NCBI RefSeq assembly: GCF_011801145.1
Contig: NZ_CP046172.1
Coordinates: forward strand, 7,688,001 to 7,752,000
Direction: 5' to 3'
DNA from: Nocardia arthritidis
GTDB taxonomy: Bacteria; Actinomycetota; Actinomycetes; Mycobacteriales; Mycobacteriaceae
DNA: 64,000 nt
The notes under the pieces were generated by a model that saw only the letters and a program-made list of their open reading frames with translations, made no database searches and was not told where the DNA came from. The position numbers were made by a program, and so were the translations under genes. Shown here piece after piece: positions 16,785-26,201 of this stretch; position 1 is the first letter of the stretch, and every line of letters begins with the position of its first letter.

Positions 16785-19670
16785 CGCATTCCGAAATGCA
16801 TACCTCAGCGCTCTCGCCCCAATGGAGCAATCCGGCAGACCTCAGCGCTTGCATGATCTCGCCGAATTCCTTGGTCGCAATGACCAAGTTACAGCGAACG
16901 ACGAAGCATTGCAGACGTATCTGTCGACATCAACACCTGATGATCCACTGCGAATGAAGCTACATCTGAACCTCGCGACCTGGGACAACATCGAGGATGC
17001 TGATTGGACAGCAAGCACCGAACACAACACCGACGAACGGCGAGCGGTAATCACAACCGCACTTGCCGTTGATGACGCCACAGCCAAAGTGTTCCTTGAC
17101 CAATTCCCGATCAACAAAGCTGATGACATTGTAATCGCCAATACATGGTCGGCGTGGTATACAACGGCACTTCGACAGAAACACGACTTCTACTGGAATG
17201 CCTACAAGAAAGTCCTCACCGGCAAGAAGTGGTCACCTGCCGCGATTGCAGCGCTTGATGTCGCAACAACCGAGGTTGTCGAACGTCTCTCGGATCCGAC
17301 CAGAATTGACGCCTATCAGGCAAAGGGCATAGTCGTTGGGTACGTACAGAGCGGCAAGACAGCGAACTTCACAGGCGTCGTAGCAAAGGCCGTCGATGCT
17401 GGCTACCGACTGGTTATTGTACTGACAGGAACCACAGATCTGCTAAGGTCCCAGACCCAGCGCCGGTTGGATATGGAACTCATCGGCGTTGAGAACATCA
17501 AGCGGGGAGTAGCCGACGACGACCAGGAAGGTTTGGCACAACTCGACTATCAGGACGATCACGATTGGCTAGGAGGTAAGTTCCTCTCCCACGGCGTATG
17601 GCCGGCTGATGTAGACCGTCCGGCGATTCACAGACTCACCACCTATGCCGGTGACTACAAGAGTCTCAGAAATGGAATTGAAGCACTTAACTTTCCAAAA
17701 CATGGCGATCGGAAGCGTCCGTTCTACCATCCTGTAAATCTTTATTCCAGCGACGCCAAGGTCGCGATCGTCAAGAAGAACGCCACGGTGCTAAGCAAAC
17801 TTGTTCGCGACCTGAGAACGATCACAGCCAAGCTGGGCGAAATTCCCGTACTCATCATCGATGACGAGTCCGACCAGGCATCAGTAAATACCAGCAATCC
17901 TAAACGATGGCTCGCAGACCGGAAGGACCGAACTTCGATCAACCGTCTCATCTCAGAGCTCTTAAAATTGCTGCCACGGGCTCAATATATCGGATACACT
18001 GCAACACCATTCGCCAACGTATTTATCGACCCCGATGATTCTGAAGACATATTTCCCAAAGACTTTCTAATCTCGCTGAGAAGACCCCCAGGTTATATGG
18101 GAGCTTCAGATTTTCATGACCTCGACTGCCCTATAGATATCGACGATCGCACCTTCTCCAACTCCCGCGAGCTGGCTCACGTGCGACGCATCCAACATCT
18201 ACATGGAGCAGACGACACAGACCTTCTAAAGGCTATTGACACCTTCGTGCTGACCGGAGCGATGAAACTGTATCGAGCAGATCGTGGCATTGGAGAGTTC
18301 CGGCACCACACGATGCTGGCGCATGAAGCAATGAACACGGTCAAACACAAAGAACAGGCTGATCGGATCCGAGCTTTGTGGAGTGTTGGGGCTATTACTC
18401 CCCCACCGCCAGTCCCCGATTACGAGTTCTGTTCGATAGCGACTTGTTGCCCGTCTCACACGCCAGCAATACCGACCTACCGGTACCTGCAACGTTTGAC
18501 GAGTTGAAGCCCTACATCCCCGCAGCGGTCCACAAGATCAGCCGGTATGGCGACCCGGTCATCGTTGTGAACAGTGATAAGGACGCCCTGTCTGAGAACC
18601 TTGACTTTGATCGCGAAAACGTATGGCGGATCGTCGTAGGCGGAAATAAGCTCTCCAGAGGATTCACCATAGAGGGCCTGACCGTTTCCTATTTCCTCCG
18701 CAGGGCAAAATCCGTTGACACAATGATGCAGATGGGCCGCTGGTTCGGTTTCCGAACAAACTACCAGGATTTCGTCCGCCTGTACATCTCACCTGAGCTT
18801 TATGAAGCCTTCGAAGGAATCGTGCTCGACGAGGAGTTCTTCCGTGCCGAATTGCGTCGATTTGCGACGCCGGTAGACGGAAGACCGCAGGTGACGCCGA
18901 GGGAGGTCCCACCCCTCGTTGCACAACACCTCCCATGGCTCAAACCGACGTCCCCGAACAAGATGTATAACGCGGCACTGACCGAGCGACAGTCGCCAGG
19001 TATTGGAGTAGAGCCAACCGGCTACCCTAAGGATATCACTCGTTTGCGCGAAAACACGAATGCCTTTCGCCCCCTGCTCGATGCGGCGTCCAATAAAATC
19101 GAGTTGCGCTCATCTATTCGCAACTACTACCCGGCGTTTGTCGGAATCATTGAGCATCAGGAGCTGCTTCGAGTATTGCAGAAATTATCCTGGCTCGAAG
19201 ACGATTACTTTGAGCCAGATCTTCGATGGCTCAATAGGCTCGGCCCAGACAAGATCGAAGATTGGGCGGTGATCCTTCCACAACATGCAAGAAGCGCGGA
19301 AAGCACCCGGCTACTGCTCGGACACGGACCGCTGAGTCTATTCTCACGCGAGCGTCGTCGTGACCCGTACTTTGGTGCCATTCGCGACCCCAAGCACCTG
19401 TTTGCAGCCAAACGCATCATAGGAGAGCCAACCCCCTTTGACGATCCAGCAGCAGATCGACTGGCGCGCCCTCGCCGAGGTGCTCTCATCGTGTACCCGG
19501 TCATCGAAAGTACAGCACCAGCCGCAAACGCGATCGCGTCGGGACAAGTTGTGATGGCATTCCACCTTCTGGCACCGCTGAGCGCCACCACGTCTGACGG
19601 GCGCCTCGTGACCTTCACGACTCGTAACACCAGCCGACGCAACGCCGCGATCGTGGATGCCCAAGATTAA
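16777..19670 (+). pseudogene. Z1-domain superfamily II helicase-like gene, split by a frameshift
   Basis: Two overlapping frames together make one Z1-domain protein of about 965 residues. Frame 1 (16777-18507) carries Walker A GYVQSGKTANFTGVV, Walker B VLIIDDESDQA and the ATPF motif YIGYTATPFANVF. Frame 2 (about 18390-19670) carries the C-terminal helicase half: VVGGNKLSRGFTIEGL and MMQMGRWFGFR. The switch is at a run of four G at 18388-18391. One additional G would restore ...SVGGYYSPTASPRLRVLFD. Read as it stands, motifs I-III and V-VI are on separate polypeptides, so the protein should be inactive. A genuine mutation and a sequencing slip in the G-run are both possible. ATG 16777 has GGAG seven bases upstream. 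Confidence 0.82.
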
Positions 19671-19732
19671 CCCGACGCCGAAACTACGTCCGCTCCTCAG
19701 GCCTATCCGGTTGGTTGTTGTCGTCAAGCTAA

Positions 19733-19758
19733 ATTTGACATACCCTCTGATGTCAAAT
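19733..19758. promoter_or_regulatory. inverted repeat, likely operator for the HTH-GHKL protein
   Basis: ATTTGACAT (19733-19741) and ATGTCAAAT (19750-19758) are a perfect 9-bp inverted repeat with an 8-bp spacer. The left arm contains TTGACA, a -35-like hexamer. The site ends 31 bp before the GTG of a gene whose product begins with an XRE-type helix-turn-helix. Autoregulation by that protein is the simplest reading. Confidence 0.7.
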
Positions 19759-19788
19759 ATTCCGCCGAACCGGTGATGCGGAGGATGT

Positions 19789-21846
19789 GTGGAGGACTTC
19801 GGGACCTGGCTGGCACGTCAGCTCGCCCGTCAGCGGATGAGCCAAACGGAGATGGCAGACAAGCTCGGCGTGACGAGGGCGGCTGTCTCAGCGTGGGTCA
19901 ACGGACGTGCGGAGCCTAGGTGGGAAAAGGTCCACGCTATCGGCGAAATACTAGGAATCGACACCAGATCAGTGCTCACACTTGTGGAGCCACCGATGTC
20001 CGCGGATCAGCTCAGCTGGCGCCACCGACCAGCTCATCCCGACGGTGGTCGAGAGTTGGGCAATGCCGCAGCGTTCGCCTTCGATGCTGACTTGGGTGTT
20101 GTGGCCCGGGAGGCCACCCAGAACAGCCTCGACGAGCGCTTCGTGGCTTCTGAGCCTGTCAAAGTCCAGTACACCCTCAACGAACTGACAGGCCCACACC
20201 TCCAGGAATTCCTTGCCGCACTCCGCTGGAAGGAACTAGAGAGTCATTTCGAGGCGGTCGTGGCCGAGCCGCAGAAGGTTGGTCGAGTTCTAGCAGACGG
20301 CCTTCGAGAGCTGCGAGAACGGCGAAGCCTCGTGCTGCTAAAGATTGACGACTACAACGCTGCGGGACTAACTGGGCCAGAATACGACGACGGCCGATTC
20401 TCCCGGGTCGTCCGACGCCAGCTGGACAGCGGCAAGGCTGGACCCGCTGGCGGTTCTTATGGCATAGGCAAAGCCACGCTCTGGGCAGCCAGTCGATTCG
20501 GGTTAGTGTTGATCAACAGCACCCTGTCCGTCCCTTTTGAAGGACGACGGGGCCCCCGTGTAATTGGCAGGTTGGACCTTCCGTGGCGCCGGGTGAGCAA
20601 TGAGCAGTACGCCGGCCCCGCCTGGTTCGGCGCTCATGATCCTGATCGAGCAGGTGCTGCTCGATCATGGTGGGCCGACGACAACACGATTAGCGCCCTC
20701 CGCCTAGGCCGACAAGATACGGCTCCCGGTACGTCTTTCTTGATAGTGGGCGCCCACGATGCCAGCGGCGAAGCGACTGGCATCGAAGGTATGCATCGAA
20801 TACTCGTTGAGAGCCTCGCCTCCCACTTCTGGGCGTCGATGGTCAGCACACCCAACAATGGACCATTGTTGGAGGCATCGGTGACCACACTTCGCAATGA
20901 CACAGTCGTCGTTTCGGAAGAGCGAATCGATCCAGACACACATCAACCTGCCCGATCCCGCGCACTTCGTGCATATCTGACAGGTTCAACAGTCGACCAA
21001 CTCACCTCACTGGACGACGTGGTCAAGGCCACAGTGCCACTCACGGTACCGCCTTTGAAGCGGGCGACCAACGGCCGGCCTGTACACCACGAAGCTGTAC
21101 TTCTGCTTGCTGTCACCGACGACGACCGACCCAATCGCCTCGTCTGCATGCGCAGCAGCCGAATGGCCATCATCGAGCGATCCATCAGTGACATACCGCT
21201 CGGGTCACCTCATTTTCAAGCAGTCCTCCTTGCCGGTGGTGCCACTGGATCGGATTCCCCCGATGCGGTTGCAGCCGAGAGTTTTCTGCGCACATCAGAA
21301 CCACCAGAGCACAACAATTGGAAGAAGACTGACGACCTCACTGCCACCTATGCACGGGGGGCGATTAGTCGACTAAAAGAATTCCAAGATGCAGCGCTTA
21401 ACGAGATCCGCAGGATCCTGCGGCGTCCACACGATGAGATCTCGGATGATGGCCCTGCTGCTCTCCGCGATCTGTTGAATTATGATGCGCCCTCTCCGCC
21501 GCGGAGCCCTGGCTTCCCAACCGTGAAGAGCGTGACCGGCTCTGTTGACCCGACGGGGGCATGGCGAATAAGAGTGGAGGTCAGACTTCCCGAGCGAGAA
21601 GACCCATGGCTGCTCACACCGACGCTCCGCTTTGCCACCCGGTCCGGTCCTAAACCCGAGGCTCGATGGTCGGCTTTGACCCCGGAGGCGGGCTGCGAGG
21701 TCACCGAACAGGGCAACCTTGTCTTTGCGGCAGGTATCCGGAGTGCAGCGTTCAGCGGGGTAAGCGATGTGCAGAGTCATCCAGTCGCCGCTCAAATGGC
21801 AATCGTCGAGGTGGACCTCAAGCGTGTGAAAGGGACGACGGTATGA
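19789..21846 (+). CDS. XRE helix-turn-helix fused to a GHKL ATPase-like domain
   Basis: A 685-residue protein. Residues 6-60 are an XRE-type DNA-binding domain (QRMSQTEMADKLGVTRAAVS). The following part has GHKL-like motifs: N-box VAREATQNSLDER near 105, a G1-like LLKIDDYNAAGLTGPEY near 185 and a G2-like GGSYGIGKATLWAAS near 225. The C-terminal half is unrecognised. It could be a regulator whose DNA binding is switched by ATP, or a second ATPase subunit carrying its own operator-binding head. A GTG start behind GGAGGATGT is used. An inverted repeat lies just upstream, and the stop overlaps the next gene as ATGA. Confidence 0.8.
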   Translation: MEDFGTWLARQLARQRMSQTEMADKLGVTRAAVSAWVNGRAEPRWEKVHAIGEILGIDTRSVLTLVEPPMSADQLSWRHRPAHPDGGRELGNAAAFAFDADLGVVAREATQNSLDERFVASEPVKVQYTLNELTGPHLQEFLAALRWKELESHFEAVVAEPQKVGRVLADGLRELRERRSLVLLKIDDYNAAGLTGPEYDDGRFSRVVRRQLDSGKAGPAGGSYGIGKATLWAASRFGLVLINSTLSVPFEGRRGPRVIGRLDLPWRRVSNEQYAGPAWFGAHDPDRAGAARSWWADDNTISALRLGRQDTAPGTSFLIVGAHDASGEATGIEGMHRILVESLASHFWASMVSTPNNGPLLEASVTTLRNDTVVVSEERIDPDTHQPARSRALRAYLTGSTVDQLTSLDDVVKATVPLTVPPLKRATNGRPVHHEAVLLLAVTDDDRPNRLVCMRSSRMAIIERSISDIPLGSPHFQAVLLAGGATGSDSPDAVAAESFLRTSEPPEHNNWKKTDDLTATYARGAISRLKEFQDAALNEIRRILRRPHDEISDDGPAALRDLLNYDAPSPPRSPGFPTVKSVTGSVDPTGAWRIRVEVRLPEREDPWLLTPTLRFATRSGPKPEARWSALTPEAGCEVTEQGNLVFAAGIRSAAFSGVSDVQSHPVAAQMAIVEVDLKRVKGTTV

Positions 21847-22793
21847 GGCAACTGGTCCCATATCCGACACTTGTTGGAGAGGTCAATATGGCCGTGCGCC
21901 ACGTCGACCTCGACGGTCTTCCTATCCATTTGAACATGATCTCCAGCCGTGAGCACGTAGTTGCCCTTCATCAGGTCGAACGTGATGGATGGGAAGAGGC
22001 ACGGCTCTCCGTGCAGTTGTCCGTACCAACCCAGGAGCTGAGAGCCGCCGACTGGTCCAACATTATTTGCGTCGCAGTGCTGACTGAGCGGCGCACTAAT
22101 ACGCGGGCGCTAACCCAGCTCACAGCAGACCCAGCTGGCGACTGGAGTGGGATCGTAACTCTTCATCGCGACCATCATGTTAATGCGGCAGAGCTTACTG
22201 GTCACGTTGTAGCGACAGTTCAAGGCATCCGTGGCCGGATAGTTGGATCAACTCAACAATCGTGGACCATCGATCTTCAAGCCCGGAAGCCCGTTCGGCA
22301 GAAATTCATGATCATCCGACATGTTGACTTCTCTGCCGCCGAGAATTCGCATCTCCATCCCTTCAAAGAGGATCCGTGGACAGTGGAAACTGGCGACGAC
22401 ACGCCGATCGTATATCTGAACACGAGATTCGAGGGACTCATTCGGCTGCTGGAGGCAGGCGACCGGGTAATCCGGGAGGCCGTTTCCACGCAGATCGCTG
22501 CGGATGTATGGACGGCACTATTCAACGCATCCGTCTATTCCGCAAGCACTGGTGAGAAACATACCATTTGGCCAGGAGGATGGAAAGACTCTGTGCTCAA
22601 ACGGATGCTTCCGGATATCTTTCCAGATTTGTCTCTGGATGATGCTCTCGATGAAGTCGTGAGCCGTCGGCTGTCCAGCGAGGGAGGTGGTGATCTCCAA
22701 ACGCGTTTGATTCACGCAACTGGTAGACAATCAGCGCGGGCCAGACGCCTTGGAAACTATATCCGTTCGATCGAACGGAAGGAGCACGCATGA
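21843..22793 (+). CDS. hypothetical protein of the island (316 aa)
   Basis: No family recognised. The protein is soluble, with no signal peptide or membrane segment. It starts MRQLVPYPTLVGEVNMAVRH, has a beta-rich first two-thirds and a charged C-terminus ending in ARRLGNYIRSIERKEHA. ATG 21843 overlaps the preceding stop and its own TGA overlaps the next ATG, so it is part of a tightly coupled set of four genes: HTH-GHKL, this one, the DUF6339-like gene and the first methyltransferase. A structural or target-recognition subunit is possible but unproven. Confidence 0.75.
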   Translation: MRQLVPYPTLVGEVNMAVRHVDLDGLPIHLNMISSREHVVALHQVERDGWEEARLSVQLSVPTQELRAADWSNIICVAVLTERRTNTRALTQLTADPAGDWSGIVTLHRDHHVNAAELTGHVVATVQGIRGRIVGSTQQSWTIDLQARKPVRQKFMIIRHVDFSAAENSHLHPFKEDPWTVETGDDTPIVYLNTRFEGLIRLLEAGDRVIREAVSTQIAADVWTALFNASVYSASTGEKHTIWPGGWKDSVLKRMLPDIFPDLSLDDALDEVVSRRLSSEGGGDLQTRLIHATGRQSARARRLGNYIRSIERKEHA

Positions 22794-23659
22794 CCCCTCG
22801 TCCCCCTCGCAACCCGCCCCGCTGGGTCGCGCTGCTGCCTGAGAATGAAGCCATCAAGTACCTGACGACGGCAGTTCTCTACGGCGATAGGGAGATCCCT
22901 CAACTGGCTCTCGAGAAGGTCTGCATTCCTCTCAAGGAGGATCTGAGGTGGGCCGCCGATCCAATCCGAGACCTGGTCGATGAGGCGATCGAACGCCACA
23001 TGAGTTCCCCAACCAGTGCGGACGCGTGGATGGCTCCACGGTTGCACGCAGCATTGCGAATCACCCGTCGCGAGGCCGCAGATCCTGCACTCTGGAACTT
23101 CTTGAGCCTTAGGCTTGCACCTGACTATGTTCTTTGGCGGCATCCCGGTAGAACGATTGCGGATCGTACTGAAGGGACTAATCAGCTACGCTTTGTCGGT
23201 CCATTCCATACTCAAACATTTGCAAGGTTGTGGTGGGCAGCCGAACTCTTCAGAGATGGGCCGGACTATCAAACTGTCGAAACCGCTTGCGGGAATCAAG
23301 ATATACTGCACACCACTCTTCGGTTGGAGATCGTCCATCACCGGCCCACAGCACTAGCAATCACTCGTCTTCTTGCCCTAAAGAAAGTAAACACCGGGCG
23401 TGAGGTCAATGCTCTTTCACAGGTGATCAACGCAGCCGGAAGCACGCTACTTTTCGACACAATCGGTGTGGACATTTCTCCGGACACCGACGCCTACCGG
23501 CAGTGGCTTGACGAGGCCAACATGATGCACATGCCGTATGAATCGTTGCCCAGCGGGCCCGACGACGGGCGAGTTCCATCAAAGGCGATAGACGAACTTG
23601 TGCACTTGTTCGGGAAGCTCTTTGACGAGGCACCTGTACGGGGAAGGATTAAGACATGA
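22790..23659 (+). CDS. DUF6339-like protein of the island (289 aa)
   Basis: A soluble, largely helical protein. The pattern APRLHAALRITRREAADPALWNFLSL then FVGPFHTQTFARLWWAAELFRDG resembles DUF6339 proteins found next to cytosine methyltransferases in actinomycetes; that family label is from memory and tentative. No catalytic motif is visible. Start and stop both overlap neighbours as ATGA. Confidence 0.7.
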   Translation: MTPRPPRNPPRWVALLPENEAIKYLTTAVLYGDREIPQLALEKVCIPLKEDLRWAADPIRDLVDEAIERHMSSPTSADAWMAPRLHAALRITRREAADPALWNFLSLRLAPDYVLWRHPGRTIADRTEGTNQLRFVGPFHTQTFARLWWAAELFRDGPDYQTVETACGNQDILHTTLRLEIVHHRPTALAITRLLALKKVNTGREVNALSQVINAAGSTLLFDTIGVDISPDTDAYRQWLDEANMMHMPYESLPSGPDDGRVPSKAIDELVHLFGKLFDEAPVRGRIKT

Positions 23660-24633
23660 CCATGTTCACAAGTCTTGAAATCTGCGCTGGCGCAGGGGGG
23701 TTGGCCCTGGGGCTGGAACGAGCCCGCTTCTCTCCTGTCATGCTGATAGATAACGACGGGGACAGCTGCGCCACACTGCGCACTAACCGTCCTGAATGGC
23801 CCGTGGTGGAGATGGATCTCTTGCAGTTTGTTGCCTCGGACCATCCTGAAGTGCTTGATGTTGACTTGATGGCTTGTGGCGTACCCCGACCGCCGTACTC
23901 CGTTGCGGGCAAGCAACGTGGTAACGAGGACGAAGGCGATCTGTTGGAAGCAGCGATTTGGCTGACCGCTGAAGTACGGCCGAAAGCTCTGGTAATCGAA
24001 AACGTGCCTGCACTTCTTGAGGACGAAAAGTTCGCAGGGACCCGCGCATTCGTCCATGGAGAGCTGAGGCATCTCAAATACGATATCAGTTGGAAAGTTC
24101 TCGATGCGCAGGATTTCGGAGTTCCGCAGCGACGTAAGCACAGCGTGCTCGTCGCTATGAAGCATGAATACTTCGATCGCTTCCACTGGCCAGGCCCCGT
24201 CCAAACTCGCATGACCGTGGGTAGTGCCCTGCGGGATTCGATGGCCAGCTGCGGATGGGCCGGAGCAGACGAATGGGCCCTCGCCGCTAACACGGTGGCG
24301 CCAAGCATCGTCGGAGGTTCCAAGAAGCACGGCGGCGCCGACCTCGGTCCAACCGGAGCAAAGAACGCGTGGGCCAAACTCAACGTGAACGGACACATCT
24401 TGGGAAATGCGGTGCCCGGTGCAGACTTCGTTATACGTCACGGACTCGGACGCTATGGGCGCGACGGGCTGCCCAAACTAACAGTGTCACAAGTCGCACT
24501 CCTGCAGGGCTTCCCCGCCGACTGGACAATTTGCGGCAAGAAGACTTCGAGCTATCGCCAGGTGGCTCAAGCCTTCCCGCCACCACTCGCAACGGCGCTG
24601 GGCGCGCGGATCGCTGACGCTTTGGTCAATTAG
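23656..24633 (+). CDS. C5-cytosine methyltransferase homologue lacking the catalytic Cys
   Basis: A 325-residue Dcm-family protein. Motif I is TSLEICAGAGGLALGLE (5-21), motif VI is VIENVPALL, motif VIII is AQDFGVPQRRKHSVLVA, and a motif X-like SYRQVAQAFPPPLATAL is near the C-terminus. In motif IV the expected P-C is P77-R78: ACGVPRPPYSVAGKQRG, with CGA at 23887-23889. The nucleophile that attacks cytosine C6 is therefore missing while the surrounding motif is intact. At least two base changes separate CGA from a Cys codon, so a single read error does not explain it. It may be a DNA-binding pseudo-enzyme or a recently inactivated one. Translationally coupled to the preceding gene. Confidence 0.9.
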   Translation: MTMFTSLEICAGAGGLALGLERARFSPVMLIDNDGDSCATLRTNRPEWPVVEMDLLQFVASDHPEVLDVDLMACGVPRPPYSVAGKQRGNEDEGDLLEAAIWLTAEVRPKALVIENVPALLEDEKFAGTRAFVHGELRHLKYDISWKVLDAQDFGVPQRRKHSVLVAMKHEYFDRFHWPGPVQTRMTVGSALRDSMASCGWAGADEWALAANTVAPSIVGGSKKHGGADLGPTGAKNAWAKLNVNGHILGNAVPGADFVIRHGLGRYGRDGLPKLTVSQVALLQGFPADWTICGKKTSSYRQVAQAFPPPLATALGARIADALVN

Positions 24634-24862
24634 ATGATCGAGAGCGGCGCAACATTCTGAATGCCTTGCACCCATTACGATCGCCGCGAGGTGTCGATCG
24701 TTGTCAATCTTCAGTAGCTGCAACGGCTTTGACGTCGATACTGCCATTGAGACCTGATACACGAGCTGAATGTTGATCGCAGCGGTCAAGTTTGGACGAC
24801 ACGCCCAGCGCCCCAACCAGGCCCGCCTGCCAACGGCGACCCGCCTCGGTAATGTACCCGAC
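24634..24862. other. intergenic region between the two methyltransferase genes
   Basis: 229 bp with no convincing gene. A reading frame crosses it on the minus strand but runs into both flanking genes and is probably a shadow. It presumably carries the promoter of the second methyltransferase gene; no clear repeat was found. Confidence 0.4.
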
Positions 24863-26083
24863 ATGACCATCGGTACGAGCAGCATCAAGGTCGTGGATCT
24901 GTTCGCTGGCTGCGGCGGGCTAACACAGGGCTTCCACGAGTATCGCCCCGATGGATGGACAGCATCACCGTTCCGTACGGTCGGAGCAGTCGAGTCCGAC
25001 ATCGCCGCCGCCTCGACCTACGCGGCGAACTTTGCCCAAGAGGCAGGTGGGACCGATCACATCCATGCGGGAGACATCAAGGACTGGGATCCAGCCGTGC
25101 TGGGCACAGATGTGGATGTGATCCTCGGCGGCCCGCCGTGCCAAGGATTCTCCGGGCTCGGCAAAGAGGACGTGAACGATCCACGTAACAAGCTCTGGCG
25201 CGAGTACAAGAGGGTAGTCAACAAGCTTAAACCGAAGGTCTTCATCATCGAGAACGTCGACCGCTTTCTAAAGTCCGGTGAGTTCGCATCGCTGGTGGAT
25301 GCCACAGCATCCGACGGCGATCTGAGCGACTATCAGCTCGCAGAACCACGAATACTCAATGCAGCGGACTACGGTGTACCACAAGCCCGAAAGCGGGCCA
25401 TCGTCCTTGCAACTCGCCGCGACCTGATAAAGAACTCTCAATTGCTTACTCATCCAGCTCCGAGCCATCGCAAGCCTGTTGCCGATGAGTCTGCCGCTAT
25501 GATTGAAATCGATGACCGCAAGCCATGGGAAACGATCAACTCAATTTTCGCTCGAACGCCAAATGATGCACCAATCAAAGACCTGCCAGACCGGAGATGC
25601 AGCCCTTTGGGAACGGAGCTTCCCGGTACGTTCCATACATACGAGTTACACATCGGACGAAACCCCACTCAGATGTCTCTCGCCCGCTATAAAGCCATCC
25701 CAGAGGGAGGCAACCGGAAGAATCTCACGGGTGCGCTGACTACAGAAAATTGGCGCGGCCATAACACAGGTTCCGGAGACGTCATGGGTCGCATGCATTG
25801 GAACCAACCCTCGGTTACGATTCGCACCGAATTCTACAAGCCGGAGAAGGGGCGTTACCTCCATCCCGACGGAAATGTCCACCGACCAATCACCCATTAC
25901 GAAGCTGCACTAATCCAAGGTTTCCCAGAGAGTTTCAAGTGGTGTGGCAGTAAGATCGCTATAGGTAAACAGATCGGGAACGCTGTGCCAGTAGGGTTGT
26001 CAAGAGCCTTGGCATCTCAAGTATATGAGTTCCTAGTATCAGCGAACGCAGTCATCGTGTCGCCTCTTCAGCAATCAGCTTAG
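24863..26083 (+). CDS. DNA (cytosine-5-)-methyltransferase, intact
   Basis: A 406-residue Dcm-type methyltransferase that transfers methyl from S-adenosylmethionine to cytosine C5. All key motifs are present: I VVDLFAGCGGLTQGF (8-22), IV GGPPCQGFSGLGKED with the catalytic Cys, VI VFIIENVDRF, VIII ADYGVPQARKRAIVLA, a target-recognition region, then IX/X LIQGFPESF and GKQIGNAVPVGLSRALA. ATG 24863 begins MTIGTSSIKVVDLFAG; an upstream ATG would add 31 residues with no motif. It has its own upstream region, so methylation may be made independently of the other island genes. Likely the protective enzyme; the target site cannot be read. Confidence 0.95.
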   Translation: MTIGTSSIKVVDLFAGCGGLTQGFHEYRPDGWTASPFRTVGAVESDIAAASTYAANFAQEAGGTDHIHAGDIKDWDPAVLGTDVDVILGGPPCQGFSGLGKEDVNDPRNKLWREYKRVVNKLKPKVFIIENVDRFLKSGEFASLVDATASDGDLSDYQLAEPRILNAADYGVPQARKRAIVLATRRDLIKNSQLLTHPAPSHRKPVADESAAMIEIDDRKPWETINSIFARTPNDAPIKDLPDRRCSPLGTELPGTFHTYELHIGRNPTQMSLARYKAIPEGGNRKNLTGALTTENWRGHNTGSGDVMGRMHWNQPSVTIRTEFYKPEKGRYLHPDGNVHRPITHYEAALIQGFPESFKWCGSKIAIGKQIGNAVPVGLSRALASQVYEFLVSANAVIVSPLQQSA

Positions 26084-26201
26084 CCTTGACTCTACGTCGA
26101 GGTGTGATCAGGTTCAGATTGGTTGTCTGCCGCTGAGCAGCGGTTGCAAGCAAACGATCCAGGTAGCACCGGCTACAGATTGGCTGCCGGTTCGCACCCC
26201 G

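Noticed and set aside
18378..18420. Programmed ribosomal frameshifting in the Z1 gene.
   Set aside because: Joining the frames needs a -1 shift, but the zero-frame codons GTT GGG GCT do not form a canonical X XXY YYZ slippery site and no strong downstream hairpin was noticed; a base loss is simpler.
24487..25002. A 171-residue minus-strand frame across the gap between the two methyltransferases.
   Set aside because: It overlaps both methyltransferase genes and no family is recognisable; only about 229 bp of it is outside known genes.
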